This document shows, piece by piece, positions 47,868-62,800 of a stretch of DNA of 64,000 nucleotides. The notes beneath the pieces were generated by a model, which was given only the letters and a program-made list of their open reading frames with translations, ran no database searches and had not been told where the DNA came from. The DNA is from Amaranthus tricolor (Eukaryota > Streptophyta > Magnoliopsida > Caryophyllales > Amaranthaceae): assembly GCF_026212465.1 (NCBI RefSeq), contig NC_080052.1, positions 20,061,038-20,125,037 on the forward strand. Direction: 5' to 3'. Made by a program: the position numbers and the translations under genes. Every line of letters starts with the position of its first letter. Position 1 is the stretch's first letter.

Positions 47868-50800
47868 ATGGCGTCTTCGTCAAGCGAATTACGGACTCCT
47901 CCGCTTTCTGTCGAGCACACTAAAGGCGTCAATGGCCTCGAAAAAGTCACTCTTCGCGTTCCTCGTGGATTCTCTGCTGAGGTTTATTTCTCTCTTTTTT
48001 GCACTTCTTCACACGAGTTTGCTGCATTGATATTGATTTTAGCGTTCTTGAGGTTCTTATCATTCTTCTGATCTGTTTTCTTTTTTTTTTTCCCGTGATT
48101 GTGTTACTCTTACATTTTTTAAAAATTTGGTAATTGCGATTGATCTGCTTAGTTCTTAAGGTTTCTTGATGCTGCGTTAATTTTTTAGCGACATTTGAAT
48201 AATAGTCAGATCTACTTTGCGTATGTATGATCGGAGTTTAGGCTTTCTGTTGGTTGATGCTCTTGCCTGTTTTTTGCATCGTTGATTGTTTGGTCTAGCT
48301 TTGGCTTCTTGAGTTGTACTGTCTGTTGTAAAACTAAATTTATGAGAGATGGCTTAAATCTGTTTTGTGCTGGAATTTTTGGTTCTGTTAAGTTACTATA
48401 TGTTAGTTTTCGTTTGATTTCTTGGAAAACTTATCTTTTTCTTAGTCCAATGTAAAAATTGATTTGTTATGAAAATTACTTGATTATATATGCTGAGTTG
48501 TCAAGTTGATTAACAATTGACACTCATTTAGTAAGAAAGTGTTAGATTGTCATCCCTACCAATTCTATAAATTCTCATTCTAGCGCTCAACAAGATAAAG
48601 CATGTAAATTGTGCAACTTTTGCTATGTAGAGATCAACTCAATGAAGATTTAGCTCATCCCACATGCGCACTCATGATTTCTTCTTAGTTCCTTCTATAT
48701 TTTGTAAAATTTGTAAATTTTCCATTGTCATTACTCATTAGCCTGAGCTAGGGAATGCAACATTGTGTCAGACTGTCATAGTTATGGTTCGTGCTACCTA
48801 GCTTTTAGCGTGTTGCGCAATAAAGATTGCTGATTTTTACTACAACCTCCAATTTGAAACAATGATTTGTTAATTTATAACAGAAAGTGGTAATCAAATC
48901 ATTTGGTGTAATGAGTTATTTTTGAACAAGAATACAAGTGAAGTGATGACAATTGAGGCTTTATTGTGGTATGTGATGAAGAAAATAGTTATGTGGTTGC
49001 ATTGGAGATGTTCAATAAAATGTATGAATCAAATACCTTCAAAGAATTTAGCTAAACTATTTCAAAAAATTGAGATTCTTGATGACGTTACTGAAGTTTT
49101 TTTTTGGGAATACCACCATTGAGATTTTCTGTTTAGTAGTGAAGTTCTTGATAAACTCATTGTAGGCTTGATTCCCTAGAGCAATATCATTGAGAGTCTG
49201 ATGGTAAAGTTGATTACACAAAAAATTTTCGTTTTGATATTGAAATATTATTAGAAACCTTGAATACCACAAAAAATGTTTTTGGACTTGCTAAATTTCT
49301 TATGTAAATGTAGTTGAAGGATCAATGAGTGCATATCTAGATTATAAAGAACTTTAGAATTAGGTACCTATTGTTTGTTTACTAAATGGGTTGGCTTGTG
49401 TACAGTATGCAAGTTCTTAAGTTTGAACTACCTCTGTTGTGTTTTGTGGGCGCTTAGATCTGGGAGCTTATGAAATCTTTGTTTTGAGTGCTACCTGTAT
49501 CAAATTTGGCAAGCCCATAGCATTTGCTCATCTGAGTATGTTGAAGAGTTTTATAATTGCTCGATTAAGCCCTTGGTTCAAGATTTCTTCAAAACAATCT
49601 TAAACGTAAAATTAAAGAAAATGATTGATAGTGTACAAATATATTGATGCAACTCACATCAACCTCAAGCCTAAGCATTTTAAGATTTTTTATCGTCAGC
49701 TGAAAGACATTCAAAATAAATAGATAGTACATTGGTCTATGGAACGATGTTGTGACCTTTGAAAATAAATACCTTAGTTTCTTGATCGAATAGTCTAGAC
49801 TTCAGGACAACTCTTTAGAGGGGGTGTACAATGATATTCCAAAGTAAAGATTAGTTTATTAAGAAAATAGTTACTTAGACATGCTGAGTTGTCAAGTTGA
49901 TTAGCTTTTTGTTAGAAGGTACTAACTTGGCATTCACTTAGTAAGAATCTCTTAAATTGTACTATAAGAATTCTATAAATTCTCATTTATGTGAAGGTTC
50001 AATTCATATAATAAATAATAGAAGTACTAAAAATTCTTCTTCTTCCTATATTCCGTTATTTTCTCTATCTCTCTTCTTTATCCTTCTTGTGATCAACATT
50101 ATTCTTCTTTCTTCTAGTTTTTTTTTCTAACTTCACATTCGTTAAAATTTGTTGCTGTCATTAGTCCTAGCTTAGGAATACAACATTTTTCTCGGCTTAG
50201 CGATAGTTTGTGTTAATCGTACTTGTAAAAATGAATTTCTCTTGAATTCTTGGCGTACGAAGATGTAATGTCTTTAGTGTTGAATATACACGTGTCTCGT
50301 TCTATATTCCTTTTTGATTATTTCATCTTAATCAAAGCTTACTGTTGTTTTGTCATTTGTGTTTATTCACTTGGTCTCTGTTTTATAGTGGTAAAGAAAT
50401 TTTGGTAAAAGTACAATGGCTATTGAAATTTTGATTTGAACTTTGAACTTATGCTTTGCCAAAATAGCTAAATTTTTTGATTCATTGATGAATTTTTTAG
50501 GCTTGTGTGCGAGTCATCTCTAAGCTCACCGAGCATCCATATGTGAATATGGACTTTTTTAGAAGGTTTTGGCCTAGAATGTTCAACAACAGGGGTTAGA
50601 ATACTCTAGATTTATCTTGTTAATCATGTAAGGGGTTAGGTGGTTCTAGTTGGGCTGAGAACATTCTTGTAATAGCTTGTAAAGGTGGAAGAATTAGAAT
50701 ATTCTAGGGAAGGTGTCTCTTTAATTAGTCTATAAGTTTGTACCCAAGTGTAGGGTGTGCATTGTGTATAGAATATTTTGGACTACGGACAAATGGCACC

Positions 50801-53800
50801 ATAAGGATAACATTTTGAGAGAATATAATTGATTAGAATCTTAGGGCACTTAGTTTGGTTATTAATAAATCCACGCCAATAAATTGAGGTAATGCAAGAG
50901 GGAATTTTGAAAACCTTTAAATTCTCTTGTTTACTCAAACTTTCTCACTCACATTCTTAGGCTAGCATGAACGTGAGAAATCTAGCAACTGTGAGTCTTG
51001 AAGCGTGGTGCACGATGTAAACTTTAGGGCTAAGCAGATTTGTTCTTTTCTGAAACACAGTTTTCCTAGCTCTTAGAGTGTGCTAACAAGGTGTGTAATA
51101 GTGTAAGCCATATAAACCTAAAACGAAGAACGTTACTCTGATCTGCGACTCGAAATGCCGATCCCAGATTACAGCGACACACGTCCCTATTTACTCAAGG
51201 TGTCATCCTAGACTTGCAACCAATATTGTGCAAGATTTTTGGCCTCTATTTATAGATTCAAGTAGAAAAAGGGAAGAAAATCAAAAGGCAAATCCTTAAA
51301 GCTGGAAAAGTGTTTAAAAACAATATTTTAAAGTACAATAATTATTTTCATTTTCTTTGGATATTAGCTTTACATTTTATAGATAATGTTTCATGAACCT
51401 AGTTGTTCCCAAGTCATTCTAGGTTGCGTTTCATGTTCCCCCTTCTCGTCTTACATATTGAACAAATTGCATTTTGGGTAACAATGGTGTGGGCCCAACC
51501 TTAGCTAGTGAAGTAATGAAGCTTGTCTTGAGTTTCACATGTGCACCAAAAGTTTAAGGAGTTTAAGACTGAGAAAAATACAAACAATTATATTTAGTTT
51601 ATAGCAAAATGGTTCTGTAAAACGACACATATATGTTAAAAAGTGTTATCTAAGATCTAAAAGGCACGTGAAAGATATTTGAAAAGAAAAAAGAAAAACA
51701 ATAATGAATACTGCATACAAATATTTTAATAATAAAAGGGAAACTTTTATAGCCATAGTATTTTAAAATTTAGTTCTAAACCATCAGTTTGCTTAGAAAA
51801 GAACAATAATAGGAAAATAGGAATGCTGCATTGTTGACTTCTCTTGCTATGCCCTATTATTTCACTTATTTGTGATGCATGTACTTTTTCTTATTTATAG
51901 TCTCAACAAGTGTAATATCTAATTTAAGCTCAAACTAATATCACCTATTTATTAGTAAGAACAAAAGCTATTGAAAAAAAATATGATTCTTTAATATAGG
52001 AAATGTTACAATATGACAATAAATTGTGGATGGAGGGTGTGCTTTTATATTTGATTGTATTGGGCTATAGCAAGTTGTGTGTTCACTACTCCCTAAACCA
52101 AACACTTTTCTTTATCCAACCAACATCTAAAAACTAGTAGTAGTGGTAAGCAAAAGGGTCTAAGACTCTAATCCTTATTCTTATTATAGTTGGTATTTAC
52201 GAGACTAGGGAGACAAATTATCTTGTTCACAATTTAGGTTGACTTTATTTGGTTTTGTTAGCAACATTTAGGGGTGTTCAATGGGTCGGATATAGGTTGG
52301 GTCGGCTTAAGCAAATATGGACCAACTGGATTACGACTCTTTAAACTTATTATGTACTTTACATGTATCAGGCACTCAGGCTTAAGCAAATATGGACCGT
52401 CCTGTTTTCATATACCATCATGTATGATCTGTAATATGATCATTATTCAGGTTGACCTCTTCATTTTGAATATAGATGGACAATATGGACTTGTTTAGTC
52501 CGTTTTCTCTTAAATGCAACTTTGAAACTATGTCCCTGAATTTTGAAAATGGACAAATAAGAGATATTATTTGCTAATAAAAAAGACATGAAACATTAAT
52601 TATGTATTCTTAGTACTAAAACTATATTTATAAAGATTCTTTTTCGGCCCTTATTAATTCTTTTTATAGTCCGCTTTATTTTAATTGTAGTAGAGCCTGT
52701 TTTCGGCGTGACCCATTTTCAACCCGACTTTTCCTTCAAAAACGGATCGAATAAGGGCTCGAAATAGGGGCGTGGCTCGTTGAACACCCCTAGATACATA
52801 CATTAAATATGAAATAAATCTAGATGATTAATGAGGTTCATTTAAGTGGCAATCTAACTTGTTTTTGAACACTCATGAAACAACCAAGCTAAATTTGCTC
52901 CCAAAAACATATCATCAACAAATGCAAATTTAATGTAGATGAGTGAACTAGAATTCTACTTTGGTATTCTCTTTTAAAGTATTAAAAACCTAAAATTCCG
53001 GCACTCTAAATTTCTTTGACCGATGTAAGCATAGAGCGTCAAATTTGATAATCATTTTAATTGGTAACAGTGAGTTTTAAACATAAATAATGTTTATCTA
53101 TCTTAATCTTTTAATTGTTAACTTGAAATCAATAAGCAAACACACTTGAAGTAGCGAGTAAGACGCATAAACCATAGTGTAAAAATGCGGTAACTGTCGC
53201 GATCGTGGTAACGTAACACTGATGCGGTAACGAGAGTAATATGGTTATCATAGAACCTAAATATCGGTTGAAATCATAAGATATCCCTTGATACGACACA
53301 AAACGCTTTCGTTTTACACCTTTACAACGCGGGAAATATCGGTTCGTTTATTTTGAAAACCTTTACAATGTGGTCGATGCGATGTGGCCTGGTTTTACTC
53401 TATGGCATAAACTGTATCAAGTCCATAATATCAACCATATCTCAACACAAGCATACTTGGATGAGGTTTCACTCACCCCCTAGCTATGGAACTACTCACT
53501 AGCCATGAATTGGTTATAAAAACAAACTGAAAGATGAACTTGAACACAAAAAGTTGATTAAAATTGAAGGTCTATAAAGCAAAATAAGATGCATTAAGAT
53601 GCATGAACTTTTAAGAATTTGAAACTAAAACAAAGGCTTTAATTAAAGATAAAGTTTCTAGATTACTTCCTTGAATTGTAGAAATAAGATTACTTGAAAC
53701 TTGAACAGGCAAAAAGAGATATTTAAAGGATTGTTTGTCACTCACCCACAATGATTATCTACTTGAAAACTAGCTAGCACATTAACCCACAATGATTGTC

Positions 53801-56800
53801 ACCTACCCATCATACGTTTTTGTCTCTACCACGTTGTTAAAGTGAGTGCTTGTTGTTACAACAACAATGCCAAAGTCTTAGTTTCAAAGGATTGGATTGG
53901 CTACAAGAACCAATAGATCATATCTAGTGGCCATCCACTCAGATTCTTCTCTATTCATTTTGATTTCAACCATCTCATTCTGTAAGTCTAAATTCTTCAT
54001 ATCCCTTTCAACTCCTGCTCTCTAGGCTCATTTTAAGTATCCCGAGATTTAACTTTTTATATTTCTCACTAGTTTGCTAATATCATGTCTTTGTATATGC
54101 CCGGTTCATCTCAAATGATTCTCTTTCATCTTTTCCCCAATATTTGCAACTCTTAAACACTTTCTTATATATTCATTTTAAATTCTACCCCTCAGGTGAA
54201 GCATTTGTTTCTACACTACTCTTATCTTCTTACTATGATCCTTTTTAAAAGCCCAACAATTTAATCTAAATAGTAGTGGTTGTTCAATAAAACTTTCTCT
54301 TTAACTTTTGGCACACCTCGATCACATAACATCTATGCTTTTTTTTTTTGCCACCCACACCTGTTAGATATCCCCATAATTCTGAAATTTAGACCCAAGG
54401 TACTTGAAGCATCCACTTGGAACAATTTCTTTATGTTCCAACTTTATAGTGTCTTTACTTTTCTCATTTGTGCTAAGGTAGTCTTTAATTTGTCTTAATT
54501 TGACTTAATTTGATCCCTCATGACTCCAATCTTTTCTACATCGTTTAAAACTTAGTATTTACCGCCCTCTTATTTACCAAAATATTGTCTTTTAACAAAC
54601 AAAATACACCAAGGCATACCTCCTTGAAATGATCGAGCTATCTCATTGAGGACTGCTACAAAAAGAAAATGGCTTAGGGAAGAAACTTGGTGAAGGACAA
54701 TTGTCATTGGAAAATCCTGTATTGCCCTTCCACATGTTCTAACGTTTGTCTTCACTTCTCGATACATATCTTGTACTATATTAATGTATTTTCTGGGAGT
54801 ACCATTCTTTGTCATCGTCTACCAAAGTACTTATCTTGGTACCTTTTCTTGTGCCTTTTCCAAGTACAAGTTTATTTTTCTAGCTTTATAGTTTTCATCA
54901 TTTGTCTTGAGAGATGAATTGCTTCCATTGTAGATCTTTCAAGCATAGTCTCGGATTGGTTCATTGGTACATCTCAAGTCATGTAGTTCTATCAGTCTTT
55001 CTTATAATTTCATAGTATAGCTCATGAGTTTAATTCCTCATATATGGATCATTCCACACTAAATGCGTGCTGTTTGTGAAGAATTAATCATCTTTCGGCT
55101 TATGTGGATTTCTTTAAGGTGTGTAAATGCATTAATAATTTATGATGTTGATAATTGCATGTTTTGTCTTTTTGGCATAGGTTGTGGGGTTAATGGTGGA
55201 ATTGTGAATGTACATTGTATAAATTTTTTCCATGCACTAATTTTTTCTACGTAATGACTCAGAATAATGATATTCGTTAATTGTACATAAGTTGAAGGAG
55301 CCTACATGAGGATTTATCTTGATTTATCTCTTTAGCCAGATAGAGTAATACAATCACTTCTAGTTTGACAATTGACATGGAACTACTAGAAACCCGTTCC
55401 CTCCTAGCATGAAAAATTTAATTGTATATGAAATGATATATCTGAAATAATAACTCATTATGGTTCAAGTGTTTTGCCTCCTTTTAAAGGTTTTATATGT
55501 GCATTGATAGTTATTATGTTACTAAAATCTAGTGTTTTATGTGGTGGGCATAATTGAGGACTATTTTAGCAAAGAGGTTTATTGCCTTTTCCCATTTTTG
55601 ATGTTTTTAAATGAATGCATTTGTGTAGAATAGTTAGTAGTACCGCAACTACTGGTTCTTTGGCATTGATGTATTGATTTTATCTTTCTTCTTGACGCAT
55701 TTGACTTGTATAAAGAAATTTCTAAGAGTACATGTTTTAAGGAAGATGCATTATTCTTTGTTTTTGTTTGTAACATTACATCTTATGAGTTTTATGATGT
55801 CTTTTGAAAATATGAAATCAAAGTAATGGAGAATATTTTGCTTATGGAATGCATTGTGTTATTTCAATGTTACGCTGTTTTCTTATGATAGTATCATGCA
55901 AAACTAACAATTCCTTGTTTTCTCCTTGTCAGTCTATTACATTCCATGTAAATTATCACTTTCACTCTTTCAGTTTGTTGCACCATATATGTTACTAAAC
56001 TTCCATTTGATGGGTCCATAAGTTTCTTCCAATTGATTATCTACAAGATTCGTTGTTGAGCTAGATTTTGTTTATAACATTTGCGATGTTTTCTTCCCTA
56101 TTTGTAGTGTTAGTAATTTAAATAGTTTCTAATGTTCCCTTCCTTTCTTGAAGATTTACCTATTCGGGGGTCATGTAACTTCATGGAAGAATGATCATGG
56201 AGATGAGTTACTATTTCTAAGCAACAAGGTGAGATTTTTTTTATTTGGTACTGCTAAAGAAATTTGACATCTTGATGGTATATATATGTACACCTTTAAA
56301 GCATGTATATATACCTTTAAAAGTAGGTATGTATACCTTTTAGCAAATGTTCAATTATTTACCAAAATTGCCACCAAAATATGTATACCAATTGAGCTTT
56401 TATGTACACATATTTTCAGCTTTCACCACTTTAAATGGTTTTAAAATGAGAAGGGTGAGAAGGATTTTTGTTTGATTTTGTTTGGTTACTATATATACAA
56501 AAAAGGATACTATGCTATAAATTAAGAACATTTTAAAAATTATTTCATAGTTACCTTTCTGTGTAACATAATTACTTTTACAATTATGAGTTTTTGGCTC
56601 AATCGTGACCATACATTTTTTTTTTATTTTAGTGAAATCAAGGGTGTAGAATCCTTCTTACCCTTCTCATTTTCAGCCCCTTCTCAATAGATCCCTCCTC
56701 TATATATATATATATATTAAAACAACTAAAATGGTGATACTAAAGACCAGACTTAGGTATACATGTTGTGGCAAAAGGTGTAAGATTACATACTGTCTTA

Positions 56801-59800
56801 ATAGGTGTACATATCTTTATTAAGGAAAAAGTTCAAGTTATTTGCAATGTCACCCGAACATTTATGTCTTTTAAGCATGTATTATGTTCACCTTTTAGCA
56901 AATGTTCAATTATTTACAAAATTGCCATCTGAATATGTACACCATTCAAGCTTTTATATACACTTGTTTTTAGTTTTCATCACTTTAATTGATTTTCACA
57001 TGATCCAAATCCTATATATTGAATTCTCAACATGCTTAAGGCTCACACTGCTAAAGGCCCAAGGCTTATAATGGGCCCACCTTCTACATCTTGTAGTGAT
57101 AAAACTTTACTTGAAAATATATTTAAGTAGCTTCTATGTTGGAGAAAGGTCAAAAATTTAGACTTTTGTTTTTCTTTAATGCTTTACCTTTGTCTTATAC
57201 TTATGAGAGTCTTAGGGTTTCCTTTCTCTTTCGATTTTCCTAAGGGTTGCTTTACACTTAAATTGATGGATAGCCTTACGACCCCGATTTGAGTCGTGCG
57301 ACCTCAATTACGAGTCAATGGCAACCTTGGTCAACCTGAGTTAGGATTTGGAAACTAGTCGATCGTAAAATACTACTAGTTTGTCATTATTGTTAAAGAT
57401 AAAGACGACAAGGAGAGAAGGGGAAGCACCATTAAAACTAAACTAGTTTATTTTTTGAAATCAAGATGAGGAGGGAAGAAGATGATAGTGCCATTGAATC
57501 TCCATCATTCTTGAAGATGAAGATGAGGGAAAGAGAAAGAATTAGAAATGACTTGATTTGATAGAGTAGAGTAGTAATAATAAGTAGATGCGCGGTGTCC
57601 TTGTTCCTCAACCATTTCGATCATCGATTCTGGTAACACTAGTTTACTAGCATTCTATTTCATCCCTTTAGGCTGTGGGTTGATATTTTTCGCTAACACT
57701 ATGTTTGGATAAGATTTAAGGAGGGAAAGGAAAGAAAGGGAAGGGGAAGGGAGAGAATGATAAGAAATTTCTTATTTGTTTAAGAGAGAAAGGGAAACTA
57801 CTAGAAAAATCATTTTGTATTTGATTCTTTCCACTTTTAGTGATATTTGATCATCAATTGTATTGTGGGAACTAATCTATTCAAATCCTTTCCTTTCATT
57901 TCTACTCCCTCCATATTTGTTATCCAAATAAAGGAAGTTATATCCCTTCAAATCTGTTTCCTCCCCTTCCTTTCAATTCCTTTAATCCAAACAAAGTGTA
58001 GAACATCAATATTAATGGAACTACTACCTCCTTTCCATAATACTTGCACCATTTCGACTTGGCACTAGCATTAAGAAAATGATTGGTTGATATCAAAATA
58101 CCATTGTTTAACTAATGACAAAAGTGTAAGAGCTAATGAGGTATAAATTAAAAATAATGTAGGGATAAATAAGACAATTTATAAGTTATTTTATGACATA
58201 TATAGTAATGTAGCAAGTATTGTGAAATGAAAAAGGAAGGTATAGAAGTATTATGAAACAAAGCTAGTATATAACTTGTTCTTTTGATAATACTCCTAAA
58301 TAATCGCAATGATTTGACCTTGTGATAATGTTCCTTTCCAATGTTGGTATTTTGTTAGCCAATTTCTCCTATCAATGAGGTAATGCGTTCCTCTTATTTA
58401 AATTTTATGAAGTTTGCTTCTGCCCAGAGCTGGTAGGCATAGTGAAAAATTGTAGTAGCGGCTGCGATCGTAATCATGGAACAATGATACAATAGCGGTA
58501 ATGATGCGATTATCGTAATGCCTAACTCGATCGAAAGCATGAGATAACCCTTGCTATAGCTAAAAATTCAGGTTTTTGCACCTTTACAATGCCGGAAAGG
58601 TCGGTTTATTTTTTAAAAACCTTTTACGTCGCAACTGATGCGATGCGGCCTTGTTATTGCACATATGAGATAAACACTTAAATTTTGGTATTGTTACTTT
58701 TTTTTACTCTTCAATTTTCATATCTTTGTGTGCTAGCCTTTTAAGCTATCTTGTAGAAAATATTTTTGGATTGCTAGCACCCATATGGCCTTAATGATTT
58801 TCGTTATGTTGTTCAGGCTATCTTTAAACCCCCTAAGCCAATTCGTGGAGGAATACCAATATGCTTCCCTCAGGTTTGCGTTCTTTTATCCCTTTTCTTT
58901 TTGTATCCATTTTTCACATTCCTTACACTATGATCGATGCCATGTGATACAGTTTAGCAATCTTGGGACGTTAGAGGCTCATGGTTTTGCCAGGAATAGA
59001 TTTTGGAAGGTTGATACTAACCCATCTCTTGCTCCAACATCTAGCAATGCTTATGTTGATTTGGTTTTGACACCCTCCGAAGAAGACATGAAGCTTTGGT
59101 CTTACAGGTACATATTCGCTTTAGTTAATGTCAATCTGATTGATGCAACTATTGATGTTTGCTTAATATTTGCATGTTCTAGACACAATGTGAATTGTAT
59201 GGCATTTCATTTTTTTGTTGATTTATTATGGCTTTGTACTCATTGAGATGAAACAAATCTTTTCTTTTGTAGTTTTGAGTTTCGTCTCAGAGTGGCATTG
59301 GGTCTTGATGGAAATTTGGTTCTAACATCACGTGTTAGAAATATCGATGCAAAGCCTTTCACCTTTACATTTGCTTATCACACCTATTTCTCTGTTTCAG
59401 ACATCAGGTATTGCAAAACTGTGCATATTTTTTTTTCACTGCAATTTGTCATAATAGTTTTTACATCTAATGCATTCTCCTCCCAATCCTAATAAATTAG
59501 TTAGGAATCCTATGGCTTATTATATTGTCCATGTTAAAAATTTGATATGGTAACTGGTGAGGAGCAGCATGACTAGAAAGTAATCTAGTGCGCATGTAGT
59601 TTGGGATTTTGTGTTCTCTCAACAACGAAAATTGCTTGGATGAAGTTATGGTTGAGTTTATGACTAGAAGGCGTGTGCTTTTGTGTGCTTTTTGCACCTC
59701 GTGCCTTTTGCGCTTTATACGCTTTTAATTTGTTCTTGGAAAAGCATTTTTTGTAAGTTATTGAAAAATTGGAAGAAAAACTTGTTTTCTTTGAAGAAAA

Positions 59801-62800
59801 AGAAAGATGAAAAATGAACACAAGAGAAAAACAAAAAAAAAAAAAAAGAATTTGCTTACATTTCTAATTTACTTCTCCTTCATTCCACCACCACTAGTAC
59901 CTTCATTTTTTATTTTTCTATTCTATCTTCTTTGTTGTGTTTTTTTTTTTTTTTTTTTTTTTTTTGGTATATAGAGGTTGTTGTACCTAGATCATTAATT
60001 AAGGAAGCATCTGACATGAAACTTGAGACAAAAATTGTTAAGAAATACTAATTGATAGTGTGATACTCAATTCAGAACACTTTTAAGCAAAGATTTAACT
60101 TTGGCACATAGTTTGAAAAAGAATAAAAATTGGCTTGATATAGTTGCGGTTAGAGCCGGTTGATAGGACGGGTCAGCCTATTGATTTACATGCATGGTTA
60201 TGTGTAGCAGGTCAATTGCAGGGTGAGGCATTAATGAGACTGGTCGATAATAGATTTTATTTAAAATAAGTCACTATCGGGTCACTTGCGGGGCAAAATA
60301 TTGTTCCCATAAGCTCACCATTCTCCTACCACTCTTCACTTTTCCCATCAAACCTGGCTTTCGCTTTTTTCTTTCGGAAACAAAAGATATAAACAATTTG
60401 AAATCCCAAAAGATGCTTCACAATGTCGACCTTCGTTGGCCATGATGCTTGAAAGTGGGGGCTATCTGGGAACTGTGCCATACACCATTTTTTGCCACAT
60501 TCATGATGACAATGATAAGCAAGAAAATCTTAGCTTGAGTCATGCTACACAAAATCAATACTCCTAATTAGCTATTTGGTTTTTTTATTTGTATATAGAT
60601 GTATGTTAATATGAGCGGGATGCATTGGCTATGATGATGATGATGTAGATGTGTGTTTTGTACAAGTATTAATTTGTAGTAAAAGACCTTGATGTATGAG
60701 TAGACTATTTGATTCTCCCATCGGTCAGTTTAGAGGTTTTCAAATGGTCTCATCATTAGTAGGTTGAATCTTTCTTCTTTTCCTTTTTCCTAAGAAGCAA
60801 TGAAAGATACAAATAATGGAAACTGTAAATTTGGGTTTGGTTGACTGTCAAACTCCAGTATCATAAAAGAATCTCTAATGATCCACTTTGAAATATTTGA
60901 CCCGCAACCCGACCTACAACCTGCATGACCTGCGAGGCTGCGACCCACCTCGCACCCGCAAACACTTTTTGTTGGCCTGCATCCGCCTTGCCCCACATCT
61001 GCCCAGCCCATTTACTAGGTTTAGTAGAGTTATTGTATTTGCGTTCTATGTGTTCCTTGAGTAGGGAGGAGTGAGGTTTTAGGTCATAATCAATTATAGA
61101 ACGTGATCTATGTAATTAGTATATGTGGTTGTGTAGAATGGTTCACACTCTGAATATTTTTATAAGTGGCAATCTGAAACATAATTATTTTGCATGCACA
61201 GGCAGTAGTTGTAGGTCATATATGGATGTTCTTTTTTCACAATCTTTCGGATTGAGAGGTTACCATATGAGTTTGTTTTTTCAGTGAAGTAAGGGTAGAA
61301 GGATTGGAGACTTTGGATTTCTTTGACAACACGAAGAACAGGGAGCGTTTCACCGAACAAGGAGATGCCATCGTATTTGAAGGAGAAGTGAGACATCTTC
61401 TTCTCTGTGCTTCTTATACAAGTTGAAAGATATCTAACATGTTTGTATTTTATAGGTTGACAAGATATATCTCACCACGCCCAATAAGGTTTGTATTCTG
61501 GATCATGAAAGGAAAAGGACATTTGTGATTAATAAAGAAGGTTTGCCAGATGCTGGTAAGGTTCTTTTCCATTAGCACAAATCATTTTTGTTATATTATT
61601 CCTAGTATGTAGCTGTGGTAAAGTTATTTTGAATGGACAGTTAGCAAACTAGCAATAACACTTAGTTTATAGGACTCCATCACTTCTCTTACGTCTGACA
61701 AATTCAATATTCGTATACCATGTCATTTCATTGCTTCAGAGAGTATTCATAACATTTGTATGATGGTGAGGTGAACATATTGTCATTCTTTTATGGACAG
61801 GATACTTGCATTCCCATCTATGAAAAAAAAAACCTTTTTTGCTCTTAATTTTAAGTTATGGTGCTTGTGAACACATCTACTCTATTGTGGTTTTATGTCT
61901 CAAGAGATTGATTTATTGAGGTTGGCTGGATGGTGAAGTTCCCTTGTGTGCGAGCTATGGTATTAGAAGATTTTCTAAACTGAGAGAGTTATTTCAATGC
62001 CTCTTTAGTTTTGATTGCCTGATTAAAGTTCCTTTTAAGATGTAAACCTTTTCACTTGTGAGGAATTTCATCAAATCTTTGACTGTGGTTTCTGTTCTTG
62101 CAGACTTCATTTGAGTCATTTTTATTAAAGTCTTGATCAAAACCATAAAATTCTATGATTCTACAATAAAAAAAACACTTGATCGATTTGGATCATAAGA
62201 AGGATCTCAATGTTGATAGGATTTTACAACTCTATTTGAATCAAATTTTTGAATAGTGAGATAAAGACACAAATTTACGTTTCTACGATTCAGGTTTATA
62301 AAACTAGTTTTGATCACAATAGATTTTTCTTATACTTTCTCGTTCACTGATTTCTTTCACATACTCATGTATGGTTGAAAATATTCCATCCGTACAACTA
62401 AAACCTTCAAGTAGCTTTTGATTCAAAATCTAAATTGATAATTGCAAGTATTTTCTTTTTATAATTTGAAAGATGAAACTTAAAAGATATTTTCTTTTTT
62501 TTTTTTCTTTCTTTTCTTTTTTTTTTTATTTTTTTTATTTTTTTTACAATTTTGAACTTTTAAAATGAACAATTATGAACTTTTATCAAACGTTTATGTA
62601 TATTTAAGCTTATTTCCAGGATCTTAGAGCAAGATTATCATTAATCAAAAAATCTCACCGTTCTCTCCCCTTCTTACTCTTTGCTCCAGATCATTCAAAC
62701 AAACAAATTTAAAAACCCTTCTTAATACCAAACAAACAAATAAATCTCACCATCTTCTGTCTCCTACATTTTCCCCACCCCACCTCATTTTTTCTTTATT

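Noticed and set aside
58785..59492. Independent 153- and 66-codon genes
   Set aside because: They are epimerase exons 4 and 5 plus flanking intron sequence; frame continuity across all eight exons explains them.
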